A stretch of DNA of 34,720 bases from Candidatus Poribacteria bacterium (lineage in GTDB: Bacteria; Poribacteria; WGA-4E; WGA-3G): contig JAJDWA010000044.1 of assembly GCA_022825825.1 (NCBI GenBank), forward strand, positions 1 to 34,720, given 5' to 3'. Below, piece by piece: positions 1 through 6,690 of this stretch. The stretch's first letter is position 1. Every line of letters begins with the position of its first letter. Both the position numbers and the translations under genes were made by a program. Under the pieces are notes generated by a model. That model did no database searches, was not told where the DNA came from, and was given only the letters and a program-made list of their open reading frames with translations.

Positions 1-2
1 AC

Positions 3-332
3 AAAGCACCGTGGATTAAAGTTGTAGATGTGACAAATCCCCAAAACGCTATAATTTATCAAGGTATTATTGACGCTGGAGAAGCCGAAGTTTTAGCACT
101 TGCAGTTGAACATAATGCCCGGCTTGTTATTCTTGATGAAAGTAAGGGAAGACGTATAGCCACAGAAATTGGATTAAAGGTCAAGGGCACATTAGGCGTT
201 TTGCTGGAGGCAAAGGAAGAGGGTTTGATTGTTAATATCAAACCACTTTTAATTCAGTTGCAGGCTAACGACATACATTTGAGCGATTCGCTCATCAATA
301 AAGTCTTACAAAAAGCAGGTGAGATAGATTAG
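3..332 (+). CDS. DUF3368 (PIN-like) protein, 5' truncated by window edge
   Basis: The reading frame is open from the first bases of the window. The residues before the GTG at 30 (KAPWIKVVDV) fit this family, so the true start lies outside the window. The visible part carries the DUF3368 signature: GEAEVLALA, then LVILDESKGRRIA, then GLKVKGTLGVLLEAKEEG. DUF3368 proteins are PIN-fold, VapC-like putative nucleases of about 150-160 aa, usually paired with a small UPF0175/antitoxin-like gene just upstream. Any such partner would be off the window. The conserved acidic residues (E of GEAE, D of LDE) would be metal ligands in a PIN fold. A toxin role is inferred from the family only. Confidence 0.8.
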   Translation, partial: KAPWIKVVDVTNPQNAIIYQGIIDAGEAEVLALAVEHNARLVILDESKGRRIATEIGLKVKGTLGVLLEAKEEGLIVNIKPLLIQLQANDIHLSDSLINKVLQKAGEID

Positions 333-366
333 TTGAACTTACTATTGAAACTATTCAGTGCACTCC

Positions 367-1206
367 TTAAGTAAATAATAGATGTATACCAGTTGCGAAC
401 AACAAAATTAGCACAATTCTGGAAAAGATTCGTTCTGAGAAGCGATTGTTTAGATAGACACCAACTTGAACACCGAGTCCAACAAATGGTAGAAGCACTA
501 AAGCCTCTATGATAATTTCGAGTGGAAAAAATCCAAGTTGGTAATAGAACGGAAACTTAACCAAATTGATGAAAAAGTAAAGCACAGTTGTTGTGGCAAC
601 GAATGTACGATTACCTAACCGCTGTGGCAAAAGATACATGACGATGATCGGTCCTGCCATGTGCGCAAGTGTTGAAAAAACACCTGCGACGATCCCCGCA
701 AGCACGCCATGCCACGTTTTGAAACGGACAACAGGTTCTTTATCTGTAGAATCTGGGTTTAGCCGCTGCATTATGCGGGGCCGAAAAAATTCTAATACGG
801 CAAATAGACAGACGATACCTCCGATAACTTTCTTTAGATGGACCTCTGATATATCTTTTAAGATGAAACTCCCGAAAGCGATGCCGATGATGGCACTCGG
901 TACGAGTTGCCAGATGTTTTGACGATGCCACTGCTTCCAATAGTGTCCCAATGAAAAAACATCTGTTGAGAAGAGCAGCGGAAGCATTAACCCGAGAACA
1001 TTTCGGATGGGACGGAATTGCGCAAATAGCGGAACAACTATCATGCCGATGCCGCCACCAAACCCAGCTTTACTTACACCTGTTAACCATGTCCCAAAAC
1101 ATAAAACAATTATTTCGTAGATAAGGTTCTCCTGATAGCGTTCAGTGGTTATTGTGTAGTTTATGATAGCGAATTTTGGCGGTTTTGTCAAGTAGCCAAT
1201 AGCCAA
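367..1206 (-). CDS. TauE/SafE (TSUP) family membrane exporter
   Basis: This is a polytopic membrane protein of the sulfite exporter TauE/SafE family. The diagnostic first helix reads TWLTGVSKAGFGGGIGMIVVPL, followed by several hydrophobic helices and a second half-repeat with GVLAGIVAGVFSTLAHMAGPIIVMYLLP. Family members export small anions such as sulfite, sulfoacetate or organosulfur compounds; the substrate cannot be read here. The ATG at 1206 leaves about 30 unusual residues before the first helix and has no clear ribosome binding site. A good AGGAG lies inside the frame, six bases before an ATC codon at the start of IYEIIVLCFG, so a rare non-AUG start about 28 codons in is possible. The 5' end faces the rpsU promoter. 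Confidence 0.85.
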   Translation of the reverse strand: MAIGYLTKPPKFAIINYTITTERYQENLIYEIIVLCFGTWLTGVSKAGFGGGIGMIVVPLFAQFRPIRNVLGLMLPLLFSTDVFSLGHYWKQWHRQNIWQLVPSAIIGIAFGSFILKDISEVHLKKVIGGIVCLFAVLEFFRPRIMQRLNPDSTDKEPVVRFKTWHGVLAGIVAGVFSTLAHMAGPIIVMYLLPQRLGNRTFVATTTVLYFFINLVKFPFYYQLGFFPLEIIIEALVLLPFVGLGVQVGVYLNNRFSERIFSRIVLILLFATGIHLLFT

Positions 1207-1212
1207 AAAAAG

Positions 1213-1241
1213 TTGACATCTGCGCTGAGATATGATATACT
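1213..1241 (+). promoter_or_regulatory. sigma-70 promoter of rpsU
   Basis: TTGACA at 1213-1218 and TATACT at 1236-1241 are separated by 17 bp, which is near consensus. The site is about 35 bp upstream of rpsU, just before its AAGGAGG ribosome binding site. Confidence 0.75.
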
Positions 1242-1274
1242 ACTATAAAAATATACCTAAGGAGGATTGTAAAC

Positions 1275-1496
1275 ATGGTTCAAGTTGAAGTTACGGTCGA
1301 TTCAGGTGAATCCTTTGATAGGGCATTGGCTCGTTTTAAAAAGATGTGTGGTAAAGCGGGTGTTGTCACTGAAATCAAAAAACGGAGTTTTTATGAGAAA
1401 CCGAGCGAGAAGCGTCGCCGAATTGAACTAAAACGCCAGCGGAAGGTAAAGCCGCGAACGATGGAGTATCGCCCACGTTACGATAACAGCAGATAG
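1275..1496 (+). CDS. rpsU: 30S ribosomal protein bS21
   Basis: A basic 73-aa protein matching bS21. It starts MVQVEVTVDSGESFDRALARF, continues with KKMCGKAGV and KKRSFYEKPSEKRRR, and ends in an Arg/Lys-rich tail. bS21 sits on the 30S platform near the anti-Shine-Dalgarno sequence and helps initiation. The ATG follows a perfect AAGGAGG at a good distance, and a near-consensus promoter lies just upstream. The next gene, for a dsRNA-binding-domain protein, begins 21 bp after the stop, so the two are probably co-transcribed up to the terminator near 2063. The length is normal for the family. Confidence 0.95.
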   Translation: MVQVEVTVDSGESFDRALARFKKMCGKAGVVTEIKKRSFYEKPSEKRRRIELKRQRKVKPRTMEYRPRYDNSR

Positions 1497-1517
1497 AGCG
1501 GCTCCGGGAGGTAGTAT

Positions 1518-2051
1518 ATGCCCGTTTGGGATGTTGATGTTGCAGAAACTGATGGAAATTATAAAGGACTTTTAATTCAATATTGCCAAGAACGCGGATT
1601 GGGCCAGCCTCGCTTTACTGAAACACAACACGGCACACCAGACGCACCAAGTTGGAAAGTAACAGTACATTACGGTGACCGGATCCACGAAATGACGGAT
1701 CCGATACCGGGAGCAAAGAAAGAGGCTCACCAATTTGCCGCGAAACAGGTGCTTGACGCAATCTCTGAAAACCGTGAACGCTTGTTAGCAGACGAAATTG
1801 ATACACAAGACAATATAGAAGAGGAATCGGTTGAGGCACTTGTAATTAGTGAACCTCTTGAGTTGGCATTACCACTGATTACGAGTGCAATGACGATTGC
1901 AAATGAGCGGCTCGGTGCATCGCAACCATCTCGATACCGTGGTGTTTCTGATGCTGAATTTTCCCGAAAATTAGCACAGTTGACGATGCAGATTGTTAGA
2001 GATTTGGCGAAGGCAGCGGATAAAGCGAATATAAAGTTTCCTGATGTATAA
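1518..2051 (+). CDS. stand-alone dsRNA-binding-domain (dsRBD) protein
   Basis: A 177-aa soluble protein. Residues about 14-87 look like a double-stranded RNA-binding domain. The helix-1 region YKGLLIQYCQERGLGQPRF resembles the 'LQE' start of dsRBDs. The strands PSWKVTVHYGDRIHEMTDP follow, and then the basic helix GAKKEAHQFAAKQVLDAI in the position of the canonical KKxAK helix. The remainder (90-177) is acidic then helical and was not assigned to a domain. In bacteria dsRBDs usually sit at the C-terminus of RNase III or in decaying fusions, so a free one is uncommon. It has its own GGGAGG ribosome binding site and follows rpsU, suggesting a ribosome- or RNA-related role. That role is inference. 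Confidence 0.75.
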   Translation: MPVWDVDVAETDGNYKGLLIQYCQERGLGQPRFTETQHGTPDAPSWKVTVHYGDRIHEMTDPIPGAKKEAHQFAAKQVLDAISENRERLLADEIDTQDNIEEESVEALVISEPLELALPLITSAMTIANERLGASQPSRYRGVSDAEFSRKLAQLTMQIVRDLAKAADKANIKFPDV

Positions 2052-2062
2052 ATCGGTTATGG

Positions 2063-2090
2063 CGGGGTCGGATTTCTGACCCCGTTTTTT
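2063..2090 (+). terminator. Rho-independent terminator after the rpsU-dsRBD operon
   Basis: A 7-bp GC-rich stem (CGGGGTC at 2063-2069 with GACCCCG at 2078-2084) has an 8-nt loop and is followed directly by six Ts at 2085-2090. Confidence 0.85.
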
Positions 2091-2112
2091 ATTTTAGTCG
2101 GTTCTCTTTTCT

Positions 2113-2193
2113 ATTGTAGGGACGGGTCTCTGGAGGCCCGTCCTTTGTTGTATTTATCAAATATATTGGGACACAAGTACCCGTTCCTACAAT
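2113..2193. repeat. intergenic inverted repeat
   Basis: ATTGTAGGGACGGGT at 2113-2127 is matched by its reverse complement at 2179-2193 with one mismatch. The left arm itself contains a smaller hairpin (GGACGGG with CCCGTCC, about 2120-2143). A second short hairpin (GTCGGG with CCCGAC) follows at 2207-2228. It looks like a non-coding palindromic repeat between the terminator and the methyltransferase gene. Confidence 0.6.
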
Positions 2194-2259
2194 ATAGTTT
2201 GTGCATGTCGGGCAACAGAGACCCCGACCTACGATAAAAAACGGTAGCTAAAAGTAATT

Positions 2260-2943
2260 ATGGTTGAACGGATAAAACGTCGATTACGGCAAAACCGATT
2301 ATTGGCACCTCTGATGGGGTGTCCCTATCCTGCGCCGCGTTGGAATAGAGCTGTTAAACGAGTGATTCGAGAACTGGAACCGGAAGCACGGATTTTAGAC
2401 CTGGGTTCAGGCACACATCGCCGTGCACCGAATGTCATAAATCTCGAAATTGAGGCAACGCCTACAGTGGATATTGTGGCAGATGGGCACTCGCTACCGT
2501 TTGCGGATGGGGTTTTTGATGCGGTTATCTCCGAGGCAGTGCTGGAACATGTCAGCGACCCACAACGTGTTGTAGCAGAGATGTTCCGTGTACTGAAACC
2601 GGATGGATATGTTTGTGCTGCGGTGCCGTTTTTACAAGGGTATCATGCATCACCTCACGATTATCAGCGTTGGACTACAACTGGATTCACGGTGTTATTT
2701 TCCCAGTTTCATGAGGTTGAAAGTGGGGCATGTGCAGGACCGACGACAGCATTGCATTGGATTTTTCGCGAATACATTGGGCTTATATGTTCTTTCGGGA
2801 GTTTGTTAATTGCAAAGGCGGTATCACTTCTGGTCGGGTGGCTGACGTTTCCGTTGGTGTGGTTGGATATGTTGCTGTTGTTGCATCCGCATTCGCATAT
2901 TTTGGCGTCTGCGGTATATTTTGTGGGGCGGAAGAGAACTTAA
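2260..2943 (+). CDS. class I SAM-dependent methyltransferase (Methyltransf_11 type)
   Basis: A 227-aa protein with a Rossmann methyltransferase core. Motif I is ILDLGSG at residues 45-51, followed by an acidic strand end (VINLEIE). The LPFADGVFDAVISEAVLEHV block and FRVLKPDGYVCAAVPF are the usual motifs of Methyltransf_11 enzymes. Residues after about 160 are strongly hydrophobic (SFGSLLIAKAVSLLVGWLTF, then WLDMLLLL), suggesting one or two membrane-associated helices. It may therefore act at the membrane on a lipid or glycan intermediate; the substrate is unknown. No clear Shine-Dalgarno sequence precedes the ATG at 2260. Confidence 0.85.
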   Translation: MVERIKRRLRQNRLLAPLMGCPYPAPRWNRAVKRVIRELEPEARILDLGSGTHRRAPNVINLEIEATPTVDIVADGHSLPFADGVFDAVISEAVLEHVSDPQRVVAEMFRVLKPDGYVCAAVPFLQGYHASPHDYQRWTTTGFTVLFSQFHEVESGACAGPTTALHWIFREYIGLICSFGSLLIAKAVSLLVGWLTFPLVWLDMLLLLHPHSHILASAVYFVGRKRT

Positions 2944-2954
2944 CACTTACTGTA

Positions 2955-2975
2955 GGCGCGTTTTGTAAACGCGCC
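2955..2975. repeat. REP-like hairpin, GGCGCGTTT family, copy 1
   Basis: A 9-bp perfect stem (2955-2963 with 2967-2975, GGCGCGTTT/AAACGCGCC). It directly follows the methyltransferase stop and lies 36 bp beyond the 3' end of the RAYT gene. The same palindrome recurs at 3521 and 3561, with a variant at 28665. Confidence 0.8.
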
Positions 2976-3011
2976 GTTGTTTATATTTCCTAACGCGCTA
3001 AGCGGATATTT

Positions 3012-3407
3012 TCACTCCATTTTGTATTTACACCGCCAATATGGATATTCCTTTGCTGTCTTAACGAATCCTTTTCTTACGGGGTTTTCATAGCAGTAAG
3101 AAATAGTTTTATTCAAAACCTTGTCGTTGCGAATACCGAAGTCGCTATATCCGCGCTGCCAGAGGTGACCGAGACGTTCATGTTGTTTATTAAATTCTCG
3201 CGCTGTAAACCTTTTGAGAGATTGTAAAACTTTAGACAAAGTATGGGATTCTCCAAGTTGAACAACTGCGTGCAAGTGATCTGGCATAATCACAATACAT
3301 ATCCACCAGATTCGTCCTGCATATTCTAACCAATTAAACGCTCCAAAGATGATTGAGGCAGCGGTATTGTTTGCAAGAACCGACTTGCGTTTGTGTGTCA
3401 CAACCAT
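3012..3407 (-). CDS. REP-associated tyrosine transposase (RAYT, Y1_Tnp/IS200-like), N-terminus probably disrupted
   Basis: A HUH-family tyrosine transposase. The metal-binding HUH motif is MPDHLHAVV (H44, H46 from the ATG at 3407). LGHLWQRGYSDFGIRND contains the likely catalytic Tyr87, and the end reads YCYENPVRKGFV. Homology continues upstream of the ATG: in-frame codons 3408-3461 encode QELRKGRHSIPRTYYHI, the conserved RAYT N-terminus. An in-frame TGA at 3462-3464 precedes this with no ATG, GTG or TTG between, so the usual start is lost, noncanonical, or cut by a frameshift. The gene lies between copies of a GGCGCG palindrome (2955, 3521, 3561), the arrangement expected if this enzyme recognises them. 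RAYTs are single-copy domesticated relatives of IS200/IS605 enzymes that process REP hairpins. Confidence 0.85.
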   Translation of the reverse strand: MVVTHKRKSVLANNTAASIIFGAFNWLEYAGRIWWICIVIMPDHLHAVVQLGESHTLSKVLQSLKRFTAREFNKQHERLGHLWQRGYSDFGIRNDKVLNKTISYCYENPVRKGFVKTAKEYPYWRCKYKME

Positions 3408-3520
3408 GATATGATAATATGTTCTCGGTATAGAGTGTCTACCTTTGCGTAATTCTTGGTTTCACCAAGATGAAACGGTATTCATAAGGTATCCTTAATC
3501 ATAGATTATGTGTATTTACC

Positions 3521-3541
3521 GGCGCGTTTTGTAAACGCGCC
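3521..3541. repeat. REP-like hairpin, GGCGCGTTT family, copy 2
   Basis: The perfect palindrome GGCGCGTTTTGTAAACGCGC continues with C at 3541, and CTACAAAAGA follows. It is upstream of the RAYT reading frame. Confidence 0.8.
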
Positions 3542-3560
3542 TACAAAAGACGGTGATATT

Positions 3561-3581
3561 GGCGCGTTTACAAAACGCGCC
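3561..3581. repeat. REP-like hairpin, GGCGCGTTT family, copy 3
   Basis: The same palindrome as 3521-3541 but with the loop in the opposite orientation, again followed by CTACAAAAGA. Copies 2 and 3 are 19 bp apart and could fold together as a paired (REPIN-like) unit. Copy 3 ends 10 bp from the stop codon of the monooxygenase gene. Confidence 0.8.
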
Positions 3582-3591
3582 TACAAAAGAG

Positions 3592-4872
3592 CTATTTTTC
3601 CACAGGTTGAAATTCCAATGCATCCACATAATAGAGGAAACCGATGCACATTTCATCTGTAGTTTTGTCTCCCCAACCGACAGGGATAGGTGGGTCATGC
3701 GGGTTGGCAGGATTAGAAGCGGAGTTATCGAAATGGGCGACAAGTGAGACGTGTGTGCCTGCAGGAAGGAAAATCGGTTTTTGATAGTGATAAATGTCCT
3801 GCCAGTTGAAATCCCAATCTTGTATCCAGATAAGGTCAATCGGGTCGCCTGTTGGGGGCGTGGCAATGATTCGCATATCGCGTCCGAGCAGATGCATATG
3901 CGGCATCGTGGCTAACAGATAACTGTCTTTATCCACTTGCCTGGATGCGTGGACTGCAAATTTTGCTTCTCCTGCGGGGATCACAAATTCACTATTGATC
4001 GCTGAGCCTATTCGTAAAGGGACCGTTTTGGGTGTTTTGGAGAAATAGAGTCCCATCCGAGATTGGTCGCGCTCAATATGTCCGGTGCGGTAATAATGTA
4101 CCTGCATGACAATGTCAGCGCCTTTTGGCAACAGATACCCAACGCCTTCAGGGAGAACAGAAGGTGTAACACCGGGGGCCCATCCACCGAGTGTGCCAAC
4201 AACGTCTATGCCAGGGCCTGTGCCTCCTGTTACATAACCGGGTTTCGGGTCTTGTGCGGCAAGTAGCCGTCCCTGTCCCTCTATATCCAGATATGCGATG
4301 ACGTGATGTACTGTTCTGCGGTTGCCCGGTTGCACATCCACTGTCTGAACATATATGTCTGTTTCAAAGTTTGTGGGGATGATGAAGTGCCGATATTCGT
4401 CTTCACCTTCCGGCTCGATCTCGTATTCTACAGGCATTTCAACGATATAGTCGGGTTCACCGAGTGCCCACCCTTCATGGAATTTTGGGTTCGGCGGTAC
4501 CGCGTCAAGATCGCCTGCGGGAGCACCTGATTCTGCCCAGTCGGTTATCATTTGGATTTCTTTGTCTGTCAGTCGGCGTTCGTGTTTGAAAGTGCCGAAT
4601 CCGGGTGCGGGTTTCCAAGGCGGCATCAGTCGGGCTTTGGTGTACTCAGCGATCTCGGTTGCCCACGCTTTTGCTTCTCGGTAGTCGGTGAGTGCAAAGG
4701 GAGCGACTTCGCCTTGTCGATGGCAGGCTTGGCACTGCTTCTGTAGAATCGGTGCAATATGTTCGCTATAGGTAATTGTCTTTGCTTGCCAACTGGATGT
4801 CAATAGTATCAGTATAATAGGTATTGTCAATAGTATCAGTATAATAGATATGATTAAGAGATTTCTCATCAA
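3592..4872 (-). CDS. cytochrome c / copper type II ascorbate-dependent monooxygenase-like fusion
   Basis: A 426-aa exported protein. Residues 5-26 form a hydrophobic signal or anchor. Residues 34-120 are a cytochrome c domain with heme motif CQACH (C47, C50, H51) and a probable axial Met in RLMPPWK (M83). Residues 160-420 resemble the PHM/dopamine beta-monooxygenase fold. The copper ligands appear in order: HH189-190 (RTVHHV), H259 (MQVHYY), H325 and H327 (PHMHLLG) and M408 (DEMCIGFLYY). Such enzymes hydroxylate aliphatic C-H bonds using copper and O2, and the fused heme could supply electrons. The substrate is unknown. The TTG at 4872 lies 10 nt from a GGAGG and the ATG at 4869 is 13 nt away, so either may be the start. 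Confidence 0.85.
   Translation of the reverse strand: MMRNLLIISIILILLTIPIILILLTSSWQAKTITYSEHIAPILQKQCQACHRQGEVAPFALTDYREAKAWATEIAEYTKARLMPPWKPAPGFGTFKHERRLTDKEIQMITDWAESGAPAGDLDAVPPNPKFHEGWALGEPDYIVEMPVEYEIEPEGEDEYRHFIIPTNFETDIYVQTVDVQPGNRRTVHHVIAYLDIEGQGRLLAAQDPKPGYVTGGTGPGIDVVGTLGGWAPGVTPSVLPEGVGYLLPKGADIVMQVHYYRTGHIERDQSRMGLYFSKTPKTVPLRIGSAINSEFVIPAGEAKFAVHASRQVDKDSYLLATMPHMHLLGRDMRIIATPPTGDPIDLIWIQDWDFNWQDIYHYQKPIFLPAGTHVSLVAHFDNSASNPANPHDPPIPVGWGDKTTDEMCIGFLYYVDALEFQPVEK
4798..4847. repeat. 27-bp tandem duplication inside the signal segment
   Basis: A 23-bp sequence at 4798-4820 is repeated exactly at 4825-4847 (period 27 bp). It lies in the monooxygenase gene and encodes two copies of a nine-residue hydrophobic unit (IILILLTIP, then IILILLTSS) in the membrane-spanning signal segment. 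Confidence 0.85.
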
Positions 4873-4969
4873 GTCAAATTATCCTCCAATGTTATTGTTT
4901 CTTTTATATTGTAGTATGATTTGTAAGAGATGTCAAGTAAAAATCCTTATTGGGAATCGTACAGCGCTG

Positions 4970-5063
4970 TTCAGTTTTGGGTTTCTCAATATTAGACACG
5001 GTCGCTCGGAGAGGAAAACCTTTGAAGAAGTTAGAAATTATTGAAGAATTGAATAGTTATGAG
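4970..5063. repeat. dispersed ~95-bp intergenic repeat, copy 1
   Basis: This block aligns along its whole length with 14800-14897 in the same orientation. Shared stretches include TTCAGTTT, TTTCTCAATAT, GGTCGCT, ACCTTTGAAGAAGTTA and ATTGAA, ending in TTATGAG. It lies upstream of the sulfatase gene, in a 291-bp spacer where nothing else was recognised. Confidence 0.75.
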
Positions 5064-5163
5064 AATCGTGGAATTTACTTAATCAAAAGGTGAAGATTTG
5101 ATAAAATAGTTGGTAACTCTGAACTTCAACAACACTTCGCTTCACAAGGAATGATAATAGAAA

Positions 5164-6624
5164 ATGAAACAACGTCCAAATATCTTGTGGTACTGTACAG
5201 ATCAGCAACGTTTTGATACTATCGGAGCGTTAGGAAATCCACATATCCACACACCCAGACTCAATGAATTTGTCCAGCAATCTGTCTCATTCACGCATGC
5301 CTATTGCCAATCTCCGATTTGTACACCGTCTCGTGCGAGTTTTATGACGGGCATGTATCCCTCTGCCATAAGCGTTACTGGGAACGGCAACCCTGTTTTT
5401 CCCCAATATTACGAAGATCGACTAATCTCTCATGTTCTTGCGCAAGAAGGCTATGACTGCGGCTTAATCGGCAAACTCCATCTCGCAAGTGCGTTTGATG
5501 GACAAGAACATCGCGTTAATGATGGCTACCGCTACTTTCAATATAGCCACGACCACGGAAAACCGAACGCATTCGGACACGAATATGCCGATTGGCTACG
5601 TGAACAAGGTGAAGACCTCGGTGAGCTCTTGAGGCAACGAGTAGTCGTTCAAAAACCGAAGAAAAATACCGGACAATTTCCAGAACCAACACCGGATTGC
5701 GATAATATTCCACCTCACCTACATCAGACGTACTGGTGCACCGAAAAGACAATCGAATTTATCAACAAAAATCGACGAAAAGATCAACCGTGGATGTTAA
5801 ATGTCAATCCATTTGATCCGCATCCAGGGTTTGACGCACCTTGGGAGTATTATCGGCGATATGACTCAGAAACGTTGCCCGGTCCGAACTTTCAAGAAAG
5901 TGACATCGATTTTCAGGCAAAATTAACTGACGCAGGTATCGATTTTCAGTCAAAGGCGAAACACCCTTCAGAATTCGACGCTAAACAGGTCCAAGCGTCT
6001 TATTATGCCATGATTGAACAGGTTGACCATGAATTCGGACGTATACTTGACTATCTTGAGACTGAGGGACTTCGTGATAATACTATCGTCATCTTCACTT
6101 CCGACCATGGGGAATCACTCGGAGACCACGGATTATTATACAAAGGATGTCGTTTTTACGAGGGTTTGACACGGGTGCCGCTTTTTATCTCATGCCCAAC
6201 ACGCTTCCTACAGTGCGTTTATAGCCATGAACTTGTTGAACTGGTTGATATTGTGCCTACACTATATGATATATTAGATATAGACATCCCTTACTATGTT
6301 CAAGGTAAATCGCTTATCCAACTATTACGCGGTGGTGTTTATGCTTACGAACATAGAGAAGCAGCCCGATGTGAATTTTTCGGTGCACTCGCAACCGCTG
6401 ATCAGACACATGCTACAATGTATCGGGACAGACGTTGGAAGCTTGTTGTTTACCATCAAAAGAATATTTGCGAACTGTATGACCTCTACAATGACCCATG
6501 GGAACACAACGATCTCTCCGAACATGCTGATTTTCAAGATACTAAGTGGGAACTCATGCAAAAGAGTTTCGATGCTACCGTCTATGCCCACCCGCAAATG
6601 GTCCCCAGGGTTGCTTCACATTAG
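5164..6624 (+). CDS. sulfatase (type I, formylglycine-dependent family)
   Basis: A 486-aa arylsulfatase-family hydrolase that would cleave sulfate esters, probably from sulfated glycans. It opens RPNILWYCTDQQRFDTIGALG. The CxPSR signature is ICTPSRASFMTG, with C53 as the residue converted to formylglycine and R57 conserved. Other active-site motifs are GKLHL (K104, H106), FDPHPGF (H220) and TSDHGESLGDHG (D314, H315). No signal peptide is visible, so it is cytoplasmic or exported by an unusual route. The ATG has no strong Shine-Dalgarno sequence. The DUF6785 membrane gene starts 66 bp downstream on the same strand and is probably co-transcribed. Length is normal for the family. Confidence 0.93.
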   Translation: MKQRPNILWYCTDQQRFDTIGALGNPHIHTPRLNEFVQQSVSFTHAYCQSPICTPSRASFMTGMYPSAISVTGNGNPVFPQYYEDRLISHVLAQEGYDCGLIGKLHLASAFDGQEHRVNDGYRYFQYSHDHGKPNAFGHEYADWLREQGEDLGELLRQRVVVQKPKKNTGQFPEPTPDCDNIPPHLHQTYWCTEKTIEFINKNRRKDQPWMLNVNPFDPHPGFDAPWEYYRRYDSETLPGPNFQESDIDFQAKLTDAGIDFQSKAKHPSEFDAKQVQASYYAMIEQVDHEFGRILDYLETEGLRDNTIVIFTSDHGESLGDHGLLYKGCRFYEGLTRVPLFISCPTRFLQCVYSHELVELVDIVPTLYDILDIDIPYYVQGKSLIQLLRGGVYAYEHREAARCEFFGALATADQTHATMYRDRRWKLVVYHQKNICELYDLYNDPWEHNDLSEHADFQDTKWELMQKSFDATVYAHPQMVPRVASH

Positions 6625-6690
6625 TGCGTTGTTTGTTCCCAATTTTAATCACTTCTTAAGAATCATGTGCTAAAGCGAGGTGGAAAATAG

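Noticed and set aside
6296..6673. 125-aa plus-strand frame overlapping the 3' end of the sulfatase gene
   Set aside because: It lies in another frame of a clear sulfatase and has no recognisable domain.
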